Shown piece after piece: positions 1-9,596 of a stretch of 25,523 nt of DNA. The stretch is from Plakobranchus ocellatus (Eukaryota > Mollusca > Gastropoda > Plakobranchidae): NCBI GenBank assembly GCA_019648995.1, contig BLXT01004186.1:1816617-1842139 (forward strand). The letters run 5' to 3'. The notes beneath the pieces are model-generated. The model did not search any database. It saw only the letters and a program-made list of their open reading frames with translations, and had not been told where the DNA came from. How positions within the stretch are numbered: the first letter of the stretch is position 1; each line of letters starts with the position of its first letter. Position numbers and translations under genes: made by a program.

Positions 1-582
1 CCAATATCCCCCCACCCCCTTTTGCCAAAAGAAAAAAAAATCCCTCCTATCCATCCTTCCATCTCCTTTTTACCTTTTTCCCATTGCAAATATGTTGGCC
101 CTGAATCATCGACACTTAAAGGTGGCCAGTCCAACCAAAGCTCAATACTCTAATTGAGTAAAAGCGGTTCCAATTTTTTTTTTATAATGCAGTTTTTGCT
201 TTGCTGATCCTTGACAAGATTTTTGTAATGTTGTTGCCATTCTAAGTGATGTATATATATGAGATGAATCTTGATGTGTGTTTTTTGTTTTTTTTTTGCT
301 TGAGTTTGAGCCATATCTTATCTGCTTTGGGGCTGATAACTTCCTTTCTGATTATTGTTGAGTCCTTTCGTTTTGCTCCCACGTCACGGTCGTATTTTCT
401 AGTTTGTGTGAATCAGCTAATTATTTTCGCAATCAAAAATCTTTAGTTTGCCTACTGAATTATACATGTGCCCCCCAGATTTCTCATAACGTTTTCATTG
501 TACAATTAAATACAATAAATGGGGTGAAAACACAGTTTTGTCTTCCGTCGCGCTTTTTTCCTTTCTTTTCCTTTTTTTTTTT
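1..582. other. AT-rich stretch with no recognised gene
   Basis: The first part is T-rich and pyrimidine-biased, with several homopolymer runs. The short open frames at 246-446 and 404-586 have low-complexity Phe/Leu/Ser composition caused by T runs and match no family I recognise. I see nothing supportable here apart from the LINE fragment that begins at its right edge. Confidence 0.6.
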
Positions 583-850
583 GTAATAGAACTGACCTGC
601 ATGTCTAACGTTATTGCCCCATTCTGCTCTCAGTAGACCTACATCTTTCTAATTGTTCTAAGACCGTTTCCATATGTATTATTATAGGCCAGTCCGTTCG
701 AGTTGATCAGTACATTGTACTTGTTTGAATCTCATTGTTTCACTCTGTCAAAGGCTTTTGTAATCAATGAAACCTATATTATATATCTCTTGGCTTCAAG
801 AGCTCTTTGAATTATACTCTTTATGAGTAATTGCATGCGCTTTTCCCCTC
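583..850 (-). pseudogene. Fragment of a LINE reverse transcriptase
   Basis: Read on the minus strand across two or three frames, this segment resembles the finger/palm region of a non-LTR reverse transcriptase. An IIQRALEAKRYI-like stretch (about 830-785) precedes FIDY and, one frame over, KAFDRVKQ (about 770-735). That is motif A, which carries the first catalytic aspartate. Further on, LRTIRKM and EQNGAITLD (about 670-610) match the usual LR-I-N-YWEQ-A continuation. Stops and frameshifts separate the blocks and no YADD motif remains, so it is a short dead remnant. The style is that of CR1/RTE-like LINEs with a FIDYxKAFD signature, but the clade is uncertain. It is distinct from the Jockey-like LINE near 10 kb. 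Confidence 0.5.
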
Positions 851-1114
851 CATTCAACAATTCGACACGTTCAACAGTTAGCTGTGGTCTTATCTTGCAG
901 TGCCGGACCAAGAACTTTAGAACTAGAGGGTTTCATGAGGGGTTTGAAAGTTCACCCCAAAGGAAGGTGAAGGATACTCCTATATAAATCCGGTCCTCGT
1001 ACATCTATATTTCAGTGGGTTTTTTTTTCTCCCCTGTGCCATTTTCGTTTGTTAATCATTACGGCAAGTAATTGCTGTGTGATTTTAGCAATTTTTACAT
1101 ACACACTCACACAC

Positions 1115-1258
1115 GGCGCGTTGGTGGCATAGTGGATAGCGGACTCGCCCTCTAAGATCCGCAAATAACCTTCTGCCGCGGGTCTGAGCCCCGCCAACGT
1201 CTCCCTGGCCTGAAATAGGTCTTGAAAACCTGAGATCACCTTGCTGTGAATTGGCTTT
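1115..1258 (+). mobile_element. tRNA-derived SINE, copy 1
   Basis: The element starts with GGCGCGTTGGTGGCATAGTGG, whose TGGCATAGTGG (about 1125-1135) fits the RNA polymerase III A box TRGCNNAGTGG. About 50 bases on, GGGTCTGAGCCCC (near 1179-1191) is a degenerate B box. The 3' body contains CCTGGCC, then CCTGAGATCACCTTG at 1229-1243, then TGTGAATTGGCT. The same body and tail occur in the SINE at 25311-25458, which identifies this as a dispersed family and not a lone tRNA gene. The anticodon arm does not fold convincingly. It is flanked by CA-rich simple sequence. I do not recognise a named SINE family. Confidence 0.75.
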
Positions 1259-2880
1259 ACTCTGAAAACTTGACCAAAATACACATTACACATTTTCTCG
1301 CTTTCTCTTTCTCACACACAATACATAAAAAGCTACGGTTAAAAAGGCGAAGTTATAATAATCCCTACTTGAAGAAGTCAAGGAAAGTTTCTTAAGAGAC
1401 GCAACTCTTCTTCCTTTGTTGTGGACTTTCACTTTCTAGTTTTGAAATGAAAAATACTGCTGAGCCTCTTAGGTCGATCTCAACCGTGGTTTCTTTTGGA
1501 CATATCAAAACGCGTTCTACATCTAGATCCATCTGAAATTTTAGAAGGTCTCTTTTCTAAGCGATTTCTTATGAAGCATAGAAGGGCATTCATGTAACTA
1601 GATTTCTAGGTTTAGATCGCTTGAATCTATGCCTAAACAGGCTACCAGTAGTTTGAGTAGTGCCAACTTTCAAAATATTATTGAGAACAAAGCATGTAAA
1701 ATGCTAAGTTTTCAGAAAACATATAAAATGATGTGCAGAATTTAATATGTTCATTAAAAACTTTCCATTATATTATAAGCAGCATCTTACTACTAGAGCG
1801 ATACTAAGGTGATATATACAGCTAATAGAATACTCCACGGATAGATGCGCCAGTTATAATACACATGGTGATCCCATGTTTCTTGCCCTGGCCCCAGGCA
1901 AGTGGCTGGGTTGAGATAGGCCTACGCTCAGAGCATGTAAGGTGAGAAGTGACTAGATCGGTTTATTTCGCGTGTGAGGTTGTGCTGGTATGTGTTTGCA
2001 AGCTCAGTTCAAGTATCATACTAAATAAGATCTAGATAGGCCTACAGTGTTTTTTCAGACCTGGTCCAAATAAAGTTGGTGTTTGGAGGGATAGACAGAA
2101 TGTTAGATAGAAGTTTGCTACAGAGTTTGTTCCAGATAAGACTGCAGCTCCATTAGAGAATATATCAGGAGGCACATTCCTTCAGGCAGCATCATCAACA
2201 GTGATGGTTTTGCCTCTAAAAAAAGTCTTATAACAACATTGTCAACATCCCTGTTGTTCCGCAATACCAACATATAGTTGTTATTCACAAGGAAAACTTT
2301 GTTGGTACCTGTGCATGGAAATGCAAAAAGGCGTTTCTCAGCAATAAATGGCATAAATGAGGCAATGCTCTTGTCACATCTCGACGAAATTATGTGGCAA
2401 GAAGAGTATATCAGATATGGAAAAAATGCCCATACAAAAGTATGTCATTGATAAGGCCAGAGAATTTGGCTTATACAGCATTTTACAGCCATTTTCATTT
2501 AAAAAAAAATATTGGAGGAACTTTTTTTTTTTCTAGTCTCTGAAAGGTTAAAGATGACATATACTATGTTTGGAACGAAAATTTTCATTCAGAATTTCCC
2601 ATTAACATGCACCAAAACCAAGCCCCCCTTTTCAGAATGAGTCATAGTACATATATTATCTGAAGCCTTAAAAAAAAAAGCTAAGATGCAGTAAATGGAT
2701 GAAATTGCCATATCTGATCCACAATTGGTTCCAATGCAGACACATCCTTTCTCTGCCATTGGTACATTCTTTAACTTATCCACTTGACAATACTTTAAGA
2801 AGAACTTTAGAAGTCGGTTGCCATACATGCATTCAAGTTGAAGTAGGGAAGACATTGCTTTTATGCATTTTTACCTTTTT
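1259..2880. other. No gene recognised; scattered taggcctac and ctagat words
   Basis: No coding homology was recognised on either strand. The minus-strand frames at 2118-2354 (78 codons) and 2589-2855 (88 codons) are open but show no domain, repeat or signal I can name. The segment carries several taggcctac-like words (near 1918 and 2036) and ctagat words (near 1523, 1599, 1951 and 2030), typical of the background of this genome. Confidence 0.5.
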
Positions 2881-2889
2881 CTCTTATTG

Positions 2890-3171
2890 CCAGGGTACTG
2901 AACAAGATACAGATGGACAAAGCAACAGGCGACCTCATTGTTCCATTTTGACCAGCTCAAACGAGGGAAAACATATATGGGCCCAATTGAGGTCACTTCA
3001 TTTCATGCAAATAAATGCTTTTGTGTTGTTGACGTATTACTGCAGTATTTCTCCAGAACTGAAGAGCATCGTGCAAGTAATAGCACATCACAGTTGTTGT
3101 TAAGTTTTCATAAACCGTGTAAAGCGGTTAGTAAGGATTCACTCTCCAGGAGTCTATGTACCTGCAGATGA
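2890..3171 (+). pseudogene. Tyrosine recombinase fragment, DIRS/Crypton type
   Basis: The plus strand encodes part of the catalytic domain of a tyrosine recombinase, the class that transposes DIRS and Crypton elements by site-specific recombination. A first frame gives LNKIQMDKATGDLIVPF (about 2898-2948). After one surplus T in a T run the reading continues in the next frame as DQLKRGKTYMGPIEV, HANKCFCVVDVLLQYFSRT, then QLLLSFHKPCKAVSKDSLSR and a stop at 3169-3171. The family pattern is K(R)G..y..PIEV, a conserved C-V-V-L-Y helix, then LL-SF-KP...VS-DT-SRW. The RHR/Y catalytic residues downstream are absent, so it is truncated. Upstream, TTTTTCTCTTATTGCCAG looks like a splice acceptor immediately before the homologous region. 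I infer an intron-bearing or fused source element; I cannot separate DIRS from Crypton. Confidence 0.6.
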
Positions 3172-3202
3172 CGAAATGGTCGAGTTAAAGAGAATTTGGT
3201 GG

Positions 3203-3275
3203 AACAGTGACGCATCTGGTAGGGCATTTGACTACCACGTGAGACATTAGAGGATCAAATCCCTTTGCATGCCAT
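3203..3275 (+). mobile_element. tRNA-like SINE head, different from copies 1 and 2
   Basis: CTGGTAGGGCATTTGACT (about 3216-3233) resembles a tRNA D arm and anticodon 5' arm with an A box, and GGATCAAATCC (3252-3262) is one base off the B box GGTTCAAATCC. The spacing of about 35 bases between the boxes suits a tRNA-derived polymerase III promoter. The acceptor stem does not pair, so it is not a functional tRNA. The following sequence to about 3360 could be SINE body, but it shares no convincing tail with the other two SINEs. It lies directly 3' of the recombinase fragment. Confidence 0.45.
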
Positions 3276-3359
3276 AAGAATTTTTCTTTACTTTGTGTGT
3301 CCACTGTGCTCTGAATGTGTAGCTCAAGATCTGGCCAAAGTAAAGATGGCAAGAAAAAC

Positions 3360-4285
3360 AATGGCAAATTACCTCAGAATGCCTCATGCCAAAAACAACC
3401 AGAACTCTACCCCCAGTTCCTGTTGCTAGGACCAAGAATGGGATCCACTTGACATTTATGAAGGAGAATTCAGTTAAGTTGGCGAAAGTATGATGTACAT
3501 TTTCTAAAGTCTACATGTATGTAATTGTCCTCCATCCTCTAAACTTCTTTTGGCTGTTGAAGCTGCCCAGTCAGTTAGATATATAATTCTTATTTTCTAC
3601 ATAATCCAATATTTGTTCACTTTGTGCAAATCTTTAATTATGAAATGAAGCCTTTAAAAAGAGTTTTATGAATTTCTGCAAATTTAAATTCATCTAAGAG
3701 TGAAAAAGAAATTAAAGGGAGAATAATTTAACAATAAATTTCAAATAAGAGAATTGGAAACAGTATGACACTGAGAAAGGCAAGAGCAGGAAGTAATATG
3801 CAATGTCTTTTTCTAATGAAATGTTATTGATTATATGATATTATGATATGATTATTTGATTATCTAAAAATCCCTAAAAATAAATTAATACATCGAATCA
3901 TCTGTAAAAGATGGTGTTATATAGTGTCATTAAAGATACCTCTACTCTGGTCACAAATCAATAAGAAGACCATATAAAAAGAAGTGACATAGTGTGAGAC
4001 AAATAACACCACCAACAATGGGCTCCTTTCAAGGAATTGAACAGGTTAGCAATGAGCAGCAACCATTTCATCGTTAAATTGAACAACAGTAAGAAAAAAT
4101 ATATTTACAAATATGGCTCTGTTGGCATCAATTAAAAAAACATAATACAAACTCATAGACATGTTTCAAGTAGCAAATCAAAGCATATGCATTTACCATT
4201 TAATTAAAGAAGTAAATGTATACAATTGAATAAAGAAAATCCCATCAAGAACAGTTTACTTTTCATTAGGACCAGTAAATGTTTA
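3360..4285. other. AT-rich intergenic stretch, nothing recognised
   Basis: Very AT-rich, with short repeats such as gattatatgatattatgatatgatta near 3830. No frame longer than about 60 codons and no homology recognised on either strand. Confidence 0.55.
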
Positions 4286-4370
4286 ACTAAGCATTCATAA
4301 AGCTCTCTTAGTCCTTAAAGGAAAATCCCATAAATTTTTACTAAGTGTTCATTAAGCTCTATCTTAGTCC
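4286..4370. repeat. Short imperfect tandem duplication, period 54 bp
   Basis: ACTAAGCATTCATAAAGCTC at 4286-4305 recurs as ACTAAGTGTTCATTAAGCTC at 4340-4359, both followed by TTAGTCC. The preceding AAAATCCCAT also recurs (about 4237 and 4323). The duplication lies just past the 3' end of hAT-like copy A and may mark its boundary or a slipped-strand event. Confidence 0.55.
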
Positions 4371-4378
4371 CCAAAATC

Positions 4379-5583
4379 TTAATTTTTTTCGCCACCCACC
4401 AAATTTCTAAACCTGACTTGATCTCTAAGCCTTTGAAGGGCTTGGATTCCTAGACAAAGAGACTCTAATTCAGCTAAATATGTTATTGTTGAATGACCTC
4501 TTGCCAAAACAGCATCTAGAGCTGCTTTCTTAAATTCCAGTAATTTTATATCCATGCTTTTTTGTGCTTTCACTTCAGCCCCTTTTGCTTTTCGCATTTC
4601 TAAAATTTATGCTTCAGCAAAAGATTTCTTTGTTTTTACACAGAAACATACTTAATAATTGCTTTTCAAGTTGTTTACTTTTAAGAATCTTTGTTCAGAC
4701 AAAAAACTTTGCTGTTTTATTGTATTTCCACATATTTGTAGTGGAACGAAGGTGGATAAATGCATTTCTTCTTTCATGCAATAATATCTTAATAGATATG
4801 CCTCTGTCATTGGAATTGGTTAAAGGGCAACTTTTTAAGACTTTAAGGTCATTTTCCTCTATCTCTCCACCAAACACACCACTGTCTAAAAAAATTGCTC
4901 AGCTGACTCTTTAGAGCAACCGTACATTCGTTACTCACTTTCAACAAAATGTTGAGATTTCACCAATAAATAAACCACTGGAAGAAAGTCATTGAATAAT
5001 GACTCTAAAAGAGTTTTACATAAATCAAAATTTTCGTTTGGGCATTTATGCAAAAATGTACTTAGTTTTTTAGCACACATTGGAAACTCATCATATGATT
5101 TAGTACTGTTCACAAGTTGCCAGTAACTAGTAAGGCTCCGTTAGATAAACATTAAGAAATGAAAGAACAATAACAATGGTTAGAATTCTTTTATGTGAGA
5201 TATCTTTGAGTCACGGCTGAAGTTTGTCATGGGAACTATAGTCATGTAAAAATTTAACAATATTGTCCCAATGATAGAGAGAGGAGTTGCATTTTGAAAC
5301 AAATTATGGGACCGATAGCTTGTGAGCATTGATTTTACATCTTCAATAAAACAAAATTCAAGAAAGTTTTTGGGATACCTATTCTTTTCATCACAGCGGC
5401 GTCTGAAAATTTCTGCAGCCAGGCAAAAATTGCACAAAATGAAGCACATGTAGCGGGATTAGTAAAATTGACAAATTTATGGTTCAAATCCAAGCCAATC
5501 ATAACGGCAACTCTGGCTATCAGGAGACATTTCATTTGCTCTATTATTTCCTTCAAGAGCTGTTCTTCATCTGTTATTATCAT
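4379..5583 (-). pseudogene. hAT-like transposase copy A, core and C-terminal part
   Basis: The minus strand carries a broken transposase-like protein aligning block for block with copy B at 15665-16564. In protein order it has EEQLLKEIIEQMKCLL and RVAVM (the SDRAAVMK block, degraded), then GLDLNHKFVN (equivalent to LGRDSNLKFAN in copy B), DEKNRYPKNFLEF, a FIEDVKSMLTS-like stretch, a LFQNA helix and NENFDLCKTLLESLFND. The last open frame (4597-4379) is a Lys-rich segment that ends in GGEKN. Compared with copies B and C it lacks about 50 residues, including the CNAHF motif, with the junction near 5495. Several stops and frameshifts are present. The DNA of copies A and B is also visibly alignable, for example TCTGCAGCCAGGC and TTAGAATTCT. 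The hAT-like assignment is inference from copies B and C. Confidence 0.6.
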
Positions 5584-6450
5584 CTGAACAATGAATTTCT
5601 ATAATTCTCCTAAAGCCTACATTTAAGATTCATACATCAGAATCCTTATCGATCAGTTCAACAAACCTAAAAGAAAGTTTTTTTTGCCATTGACAAACCA
5701 AATGTGTTGCTCAGAAATAAACCTTCTTTTTGCTTTAAGTCCCATCACATGCATAAATAAAATGATCACTTTTATTAATTCCATCATCAACCTCTGACTT
5801 AGCAATAACAAAAACCTCATTAAGAAAATTTACAGAGGTAATGTTATATAGCAATTTTTTTCAAAGATTAACATAAAAAGATTTGTAGACACTGTAGAAA
5901 TAACATACAACAATTTTCTGTGGAAACATTTGCTTCACCTTGTAATGCATAAAATGTTTTTCTTAGATCATCTGAAAATCTATCACTTGTGCCATCCTCC
6001 CTTAACATTTTCAAGACTTCTTTATTAAAAGATAACATTTGTTTTAATTCAAAACTTGTTTGTCTTTAGAAAGAGATGTTTTGTAATGTGACTTCAAGAT
6101 TGCTCCTCAAAAACCTTGATTTTTTAATTCAACATCTTTTTTATTCTATGAACTCTTCAATTTTTCATTTTGCAAAAGTTGTTGCATGTTATTTTGCTCA
6201 TGTTTAACTTCATTTACATTCTTTTGAATTCTTGGTTTTTGGTAATTTTTTAGCTTTTTAAGTTGTCAATTTTCATAGGAAAATTTTCTTTCCGAGTAGT
6301 AGTAGTACTCATGAGACTTCTGATACAGGTAAACATTTTTAAGGTTGAGCAAAGCACAACCTTATTCATGGATTTTTCTACCAGTTTTCCTCTCTGCATG
6401 CTCAATGTGGATTTGTAATACTGGATCTTCAATGGGCGAAAGTTTGTCAT
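5584..6450 (-). pseudogene. hAT-like transposase copy A, N-terminal coil, GEANV and first acidic block
   Basis: This is the upstream part of copy A, in several frames. A coiled-coil remnant containing KENFPMKIDNLKS (about 6290-6250) matches KEHFTMKVDILKS of copy B. Next come a Leu/Lys stretch (FELKQMLSFDKE-like, about 6060-6020), SDDLRKTFYALQGEANVS with GEANV at 5925-5939, and FVIAKSEVDDGINKSDHFIYACDGT (quoted here in two parts: FVIAKSEVDDG and HFIYACDGT) ending at 5738. An in-frame stop follows ACDGT, where SRxK is expected. The aspartate of ACDGT aligns with the TDGTSRD-like block of C1 and ACDAPSR of C2, and I infer it is the first catalytic acid. Sequence upstream of 6450 no longer aligns clearly. 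Confidence 0.55.
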
Positions 6451-7521
6451 TGATCATTCCCAGCTTACCCTTGTCACAGCGATGTTTTTCAGTTGTCTAA
6501 AATCCAATGCTGAACCTTGCCAGACCTGACAAAAAATTGGAATGTGAATCTTTTAGTTTTGCATTTGTCAAGCTTCTGCATCTTTTTTTTTATTCAACAC
6601 TTTCAATGAGAAGAGCTCTTCTCTGAACATTTGTTCAAGAATTAAGGACAGTCTTTAAAATTTCTGGCTGACTCCAGGCTTATGGCTGTTGTAGTCTTGT
6701 CCAGTTTTTTTTTTCTCGCTAGTTTTGTTTTCTGTTCCCTGTGACTTTTTTATGCTTCCTGATAAGTGTGTTGAAATAAACAGGCAGCATGGCAACCATG
6801 GTCTTCTTCGTTTGCAGATTGTTGCCTGGTCAGCTTGTTACTCATCAAACATGCCAAGTTTCCAACCTTTGAGAGTGAAGCAAATGGCCATTGTTTCTGA
6901 TAAAAAAAGTTTGCTCATGGCTTTTGTCACTGGAAGTGGAAGCATTGCCAGGGCTACTTTGATTTTGAAATCGCCTATACTAGTAGCACCTCTTCCCCCA
7001 GCATTTTGCTCCACATGAATAAAAACTTTTTCTTTTTTTTAAATCATATCTTGCAGTAGGCCTACTTCTGCTTTTAAAAGGTAGGTATAAAGTATTAAAT
7101 AGTGAAAATTGGCCAAAAAACGAAACCATACTTTTCTTTATTTTGTGAATGTCCATCCATTTCTGTTTCAATAACAGTCATTTCTGTATTAAAATTCGGC
7201 CTTTAAATGATTTAAATATGGTTTTTAACATGAGGTGGTAACACCAAATCATCATAGCAACGAGTATAAACAAATCGTAACCATGGACTTTTAGTGTAAA
7301 TTTAGTGAAAAATACTTAACAAGAGTACCATACTTTCATGCACAAAAACTTCCCCAAAGCACAGGAAGAAGAAAAATAACAAACTGCTACCAACTGTAAC
7401 ACATTGAAGTACCATACTGTATTCTTACATGTAAACATTTCAAACAGCTTTTAGTCAGTAAAATTGTCTGTGCCACTTTGTAAGTGTATTTCTGAACTAG
7501 ATCTAGATTTAAATCTTCAAT
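6451..7521. other. No gene recognised between copy A and the Mutator-like element
   Basis: Frames at 6725-7018 (plus, 97 codons) and 6980-7171 (minus) show no recognisable domain. The minus strand of 6725-7018 has an open stretch without known motifs and could be further upstream sequence of copy A, but I cannot align it. A ctagatctagattt word lies just before the Mutator-like start at 7522. Confidence 0.45.
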
Positions 7522-8055
7522 ATGGGTAATCTAAAGAACTCTGGAAGGCGAAAGAAGAAAAGGTTTCAGGGAAATCAATATAACAAGAGTGATAAAACAC
7601 ATTTTTATGATACTGAAAACCATGCAACACCTATTTGCGATAGCAATAGGTTTAGATCCATGAATGCACCCACCCTTGAATGTGCTTCTGCCCAAAAGCT
7701 CAAACTAGATCTAGAACAATTTCAGAATGATTTTGCATCAGACAGTGACCGTTTAGATTGTTTTATGCTGATAAACATAAGTTTATTGCAAAATTTTTTA
7801 TCAGCTAACTTGAGGTGCGGTGAGTGCAAAAAACATACGTTGAAACTAGACTTTGATGATAGCGACCGAGATGGCTTTTGTCACCAGATAAAGGTTTTTT
7901 GTACATCAGCTGATTGCATGTGGGAGTCATCTTTCAAAACATCAAGTGAAATAAGAAAAGGGAGTGAGACAAGAGGTCATAAAGAGGTAAACAATCGGAT
8001 GATTAGTTTTGCAAGATCAATTGGGGCAGACTATCCAGGAAACCTTTCTTTATAG
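7522..8055 (+). pseudogene. Mutator-like transposase, N-terminal half
   Basis: A clean 177-codon frame begins at ATGG after a long AT-rich leader. It has the N-terminal layout of the invertebrate Mutator-like transposase-domain family: a basic start (GRRKKKRFQGNQY, residues 8-20), then a domain with paired cysteines CGECKKH (about residue 99) and CTSADC (about 127-132) flanking an RDGFCHQIKVFC-type strand, then FKTSSEIRKGSE and EVNNRMISFARSIGADYPG. Family members continue past the IG-G--G motif into the catalytic domain. Here homology stops at DYPG, about residue 173, and the frame ends after four more residues. The C-terminal half lies immediately downstream but on the opposite strand. I infer inversion or two fragments joined. 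The CxxC-type cysteines suggest zinc binding. Confidence 0.65.
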
Positions 8056-8760
8056 CTCTTTTGTTTTTCCTGTTTTTTGGCTACCTCAGTTGATCTACAA
8101 GCCGACTTTTTAATCCGTTGCACATCCTTCGCTGTGCACTTTTGTCCAGTATAATATCCAGGACTCACTCCAAGCTTGTTAAGAACTTTTAAAATTGATG
8201 ATGGTCCATCATTAAAATGAGCAACAGCACTATAGACAGCTTCTTCAACTGTTTTTCTTTCTACAAAATATTCCTTTGAGCATCTGTCCCAAATAAGCTT
8301 ATTCAAACACTCATTGTTATTCTGCGTTTTGCCATGTAGACATTTTTGCAAAAGCGATTCACTAGTAAGATCATTAAAAATAGGCTCTAATAGTTTGATT
8401 ATACATTTAGGCAGAGCATTTTTATGTCTGTAGGTATTTGGATCCTTCAAAAAACCACACCAACTTGCATCACAGAATTCATGGTTTGGGTCTTGATCGG
8501 TTGACGATAAATGCCCAAGTATGGCTTTCACAGCTTTTATCATGCCTGGAAGATTACCTGCATTCTGATGAATGGCAAAGCCATAATAATTTTGTAGGGT
8601 ATCTATCATCTTATCTGTGAGACGTCCTGTTCCTGCTATTCCTTTCCCATCCTCAAGCTTTCTTCCCTGCTTTAGACGTCTGCATCTTGTACCAACCCGC
8701 TTCTGGACATGACCGACACACTCCAATTTTACAATCTCTTCTACCTCACCATGGTATCCT
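8031..8760 (-). pseudogene. Mutator-like transposase, C-terminal half
   Basis: The minus strand encodes the C-terminal part of a Mutator-like transposase, open in frame upstream of the TTG at 8726 through YHGEVEEIVKLECVGHVQKR. Diagnostic blocks in order are ECVGHVQKRVGTRCRRLK, a KGIAGTGRLTDKMIDTLQNY stretch, GFAIHQNAGNLPGMIKAV, a cysteine/histidine loop with FCDASWCGF, the catalytic-region block CLHGKTQNNNECLNKLIW, VYSAVAHFNDG, LGVSPGYYTGQKC and a basic tail. HGKTQNxNE contains the conserved glutamate presumed to be the last acid of the DDE triad. No stop interrupts about 240 codons, so decay is recent or selection was present. The middle of the protein, including the GDGDS-type acid, is missing. 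It terminates on ERFPG, inside the 25 bases it shares with the N-terminal half. Confidence 0.75.
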
Positions 8761-8770
8761 GGTAAGTTAT

Positions 8771-9590
8771 TTCCTTTTTTTTTTCTTATCGTAATAGAAA
8801 GAAGTCTCTCATGTGCACAATCATGAAGCGTAAATATCTCAAGTTTGTCAACTTTTGTTTTGGCTCAGGCAAGAGTTGGAAAGAACTCAATAAGGGGGGT
8901 GATTTTTCCATGGCATGCCATGAAAGCGTATCGATATGATTTTAACATCCATTAGCAGTAAGGGCATAAGCAACAATTTGGCACACAACATAAACAAACA
9001 AAGGCATATTTCTGGCATCCTAAAAAGGGTGTGCGGATACTTTGTCCAAGTCTCTTTCATTTTATGAGTTTTGCACAAAAATTACAGACAGCTCATCATC
9101 TGCATCTTTAATTAATGTTGTGCTAACATGTTCTTGAGATCCTTCTCAGTCCCCTCAACTTTAGTCTTGCTTTTTGCATGCAGAATCCCTGCTCCTGTAT
9201 TGGCACACCATGTTTTTCTTGAAATGCGGCCTTATTTTGGTAACGCGCATGTGTAAATCTTAGTTCTTCCTACTGTCCTAATAAGCGTCTTTCTTTTGGA
9301 TAGATCTGGTGTGGAGAGGAGACAAAAATTCCTTGGTATTTAGAGCAGCAACAAACTCTTTCTACTTCTGTCTCTTTTTGTTTGCAATTACATAAATTAC
9401 CCTTTAACCTTTTGTTGGGCCAAGAGATTATGTTACCCTTAGTAGTATTATATTGGTATGGTATCACTCCGACATCAGATACAGACCCTAAAACCTGCTT
9501 TTCTAATTAATTTCGCTATACACGCTGAGAACAAATATGAAGGCTTTATTTAATATATTGCGAGGCACCTGATTTTAAAGTGGGAGTATT
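8771..9590. other. No assigned gene; possible weak continuation of transposon sequence
   Basis: The Mutator-like frame stays open on the minus strand to about 8860 but loses family motifs. A minus-strand frame at 9467-9270 is Cys/Lys rich (CNCKQKETEVERVCCCS), which recalls zinc-binding segments of some transposon-associated proteins, but too few cysteines match to name it. No repeat boundary was found. Confidence 0.4.
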
Positions 9591-9596
9591 TTCTTA

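Noticed and set aside
2118..2354. 78-codon minus-strand frame
   Set aside because: No motif, no conserved pattern, and a length expected by chance in this composition.
6725..7018. 97-codon plus-strand frame
   Set aside because: No recognisable domain. The opposite strand is equally open for long stretches, so there is no evidence of coding.
9270..9467. Cys-rich minus-strand frame resembling a zinc-binding P2X7-like or transposon-associated domain
   Set aside because: Only the CNC...CCC part is suggestive; the WCxCGxC and downstream His/Cys positions are missing, so it was not named.
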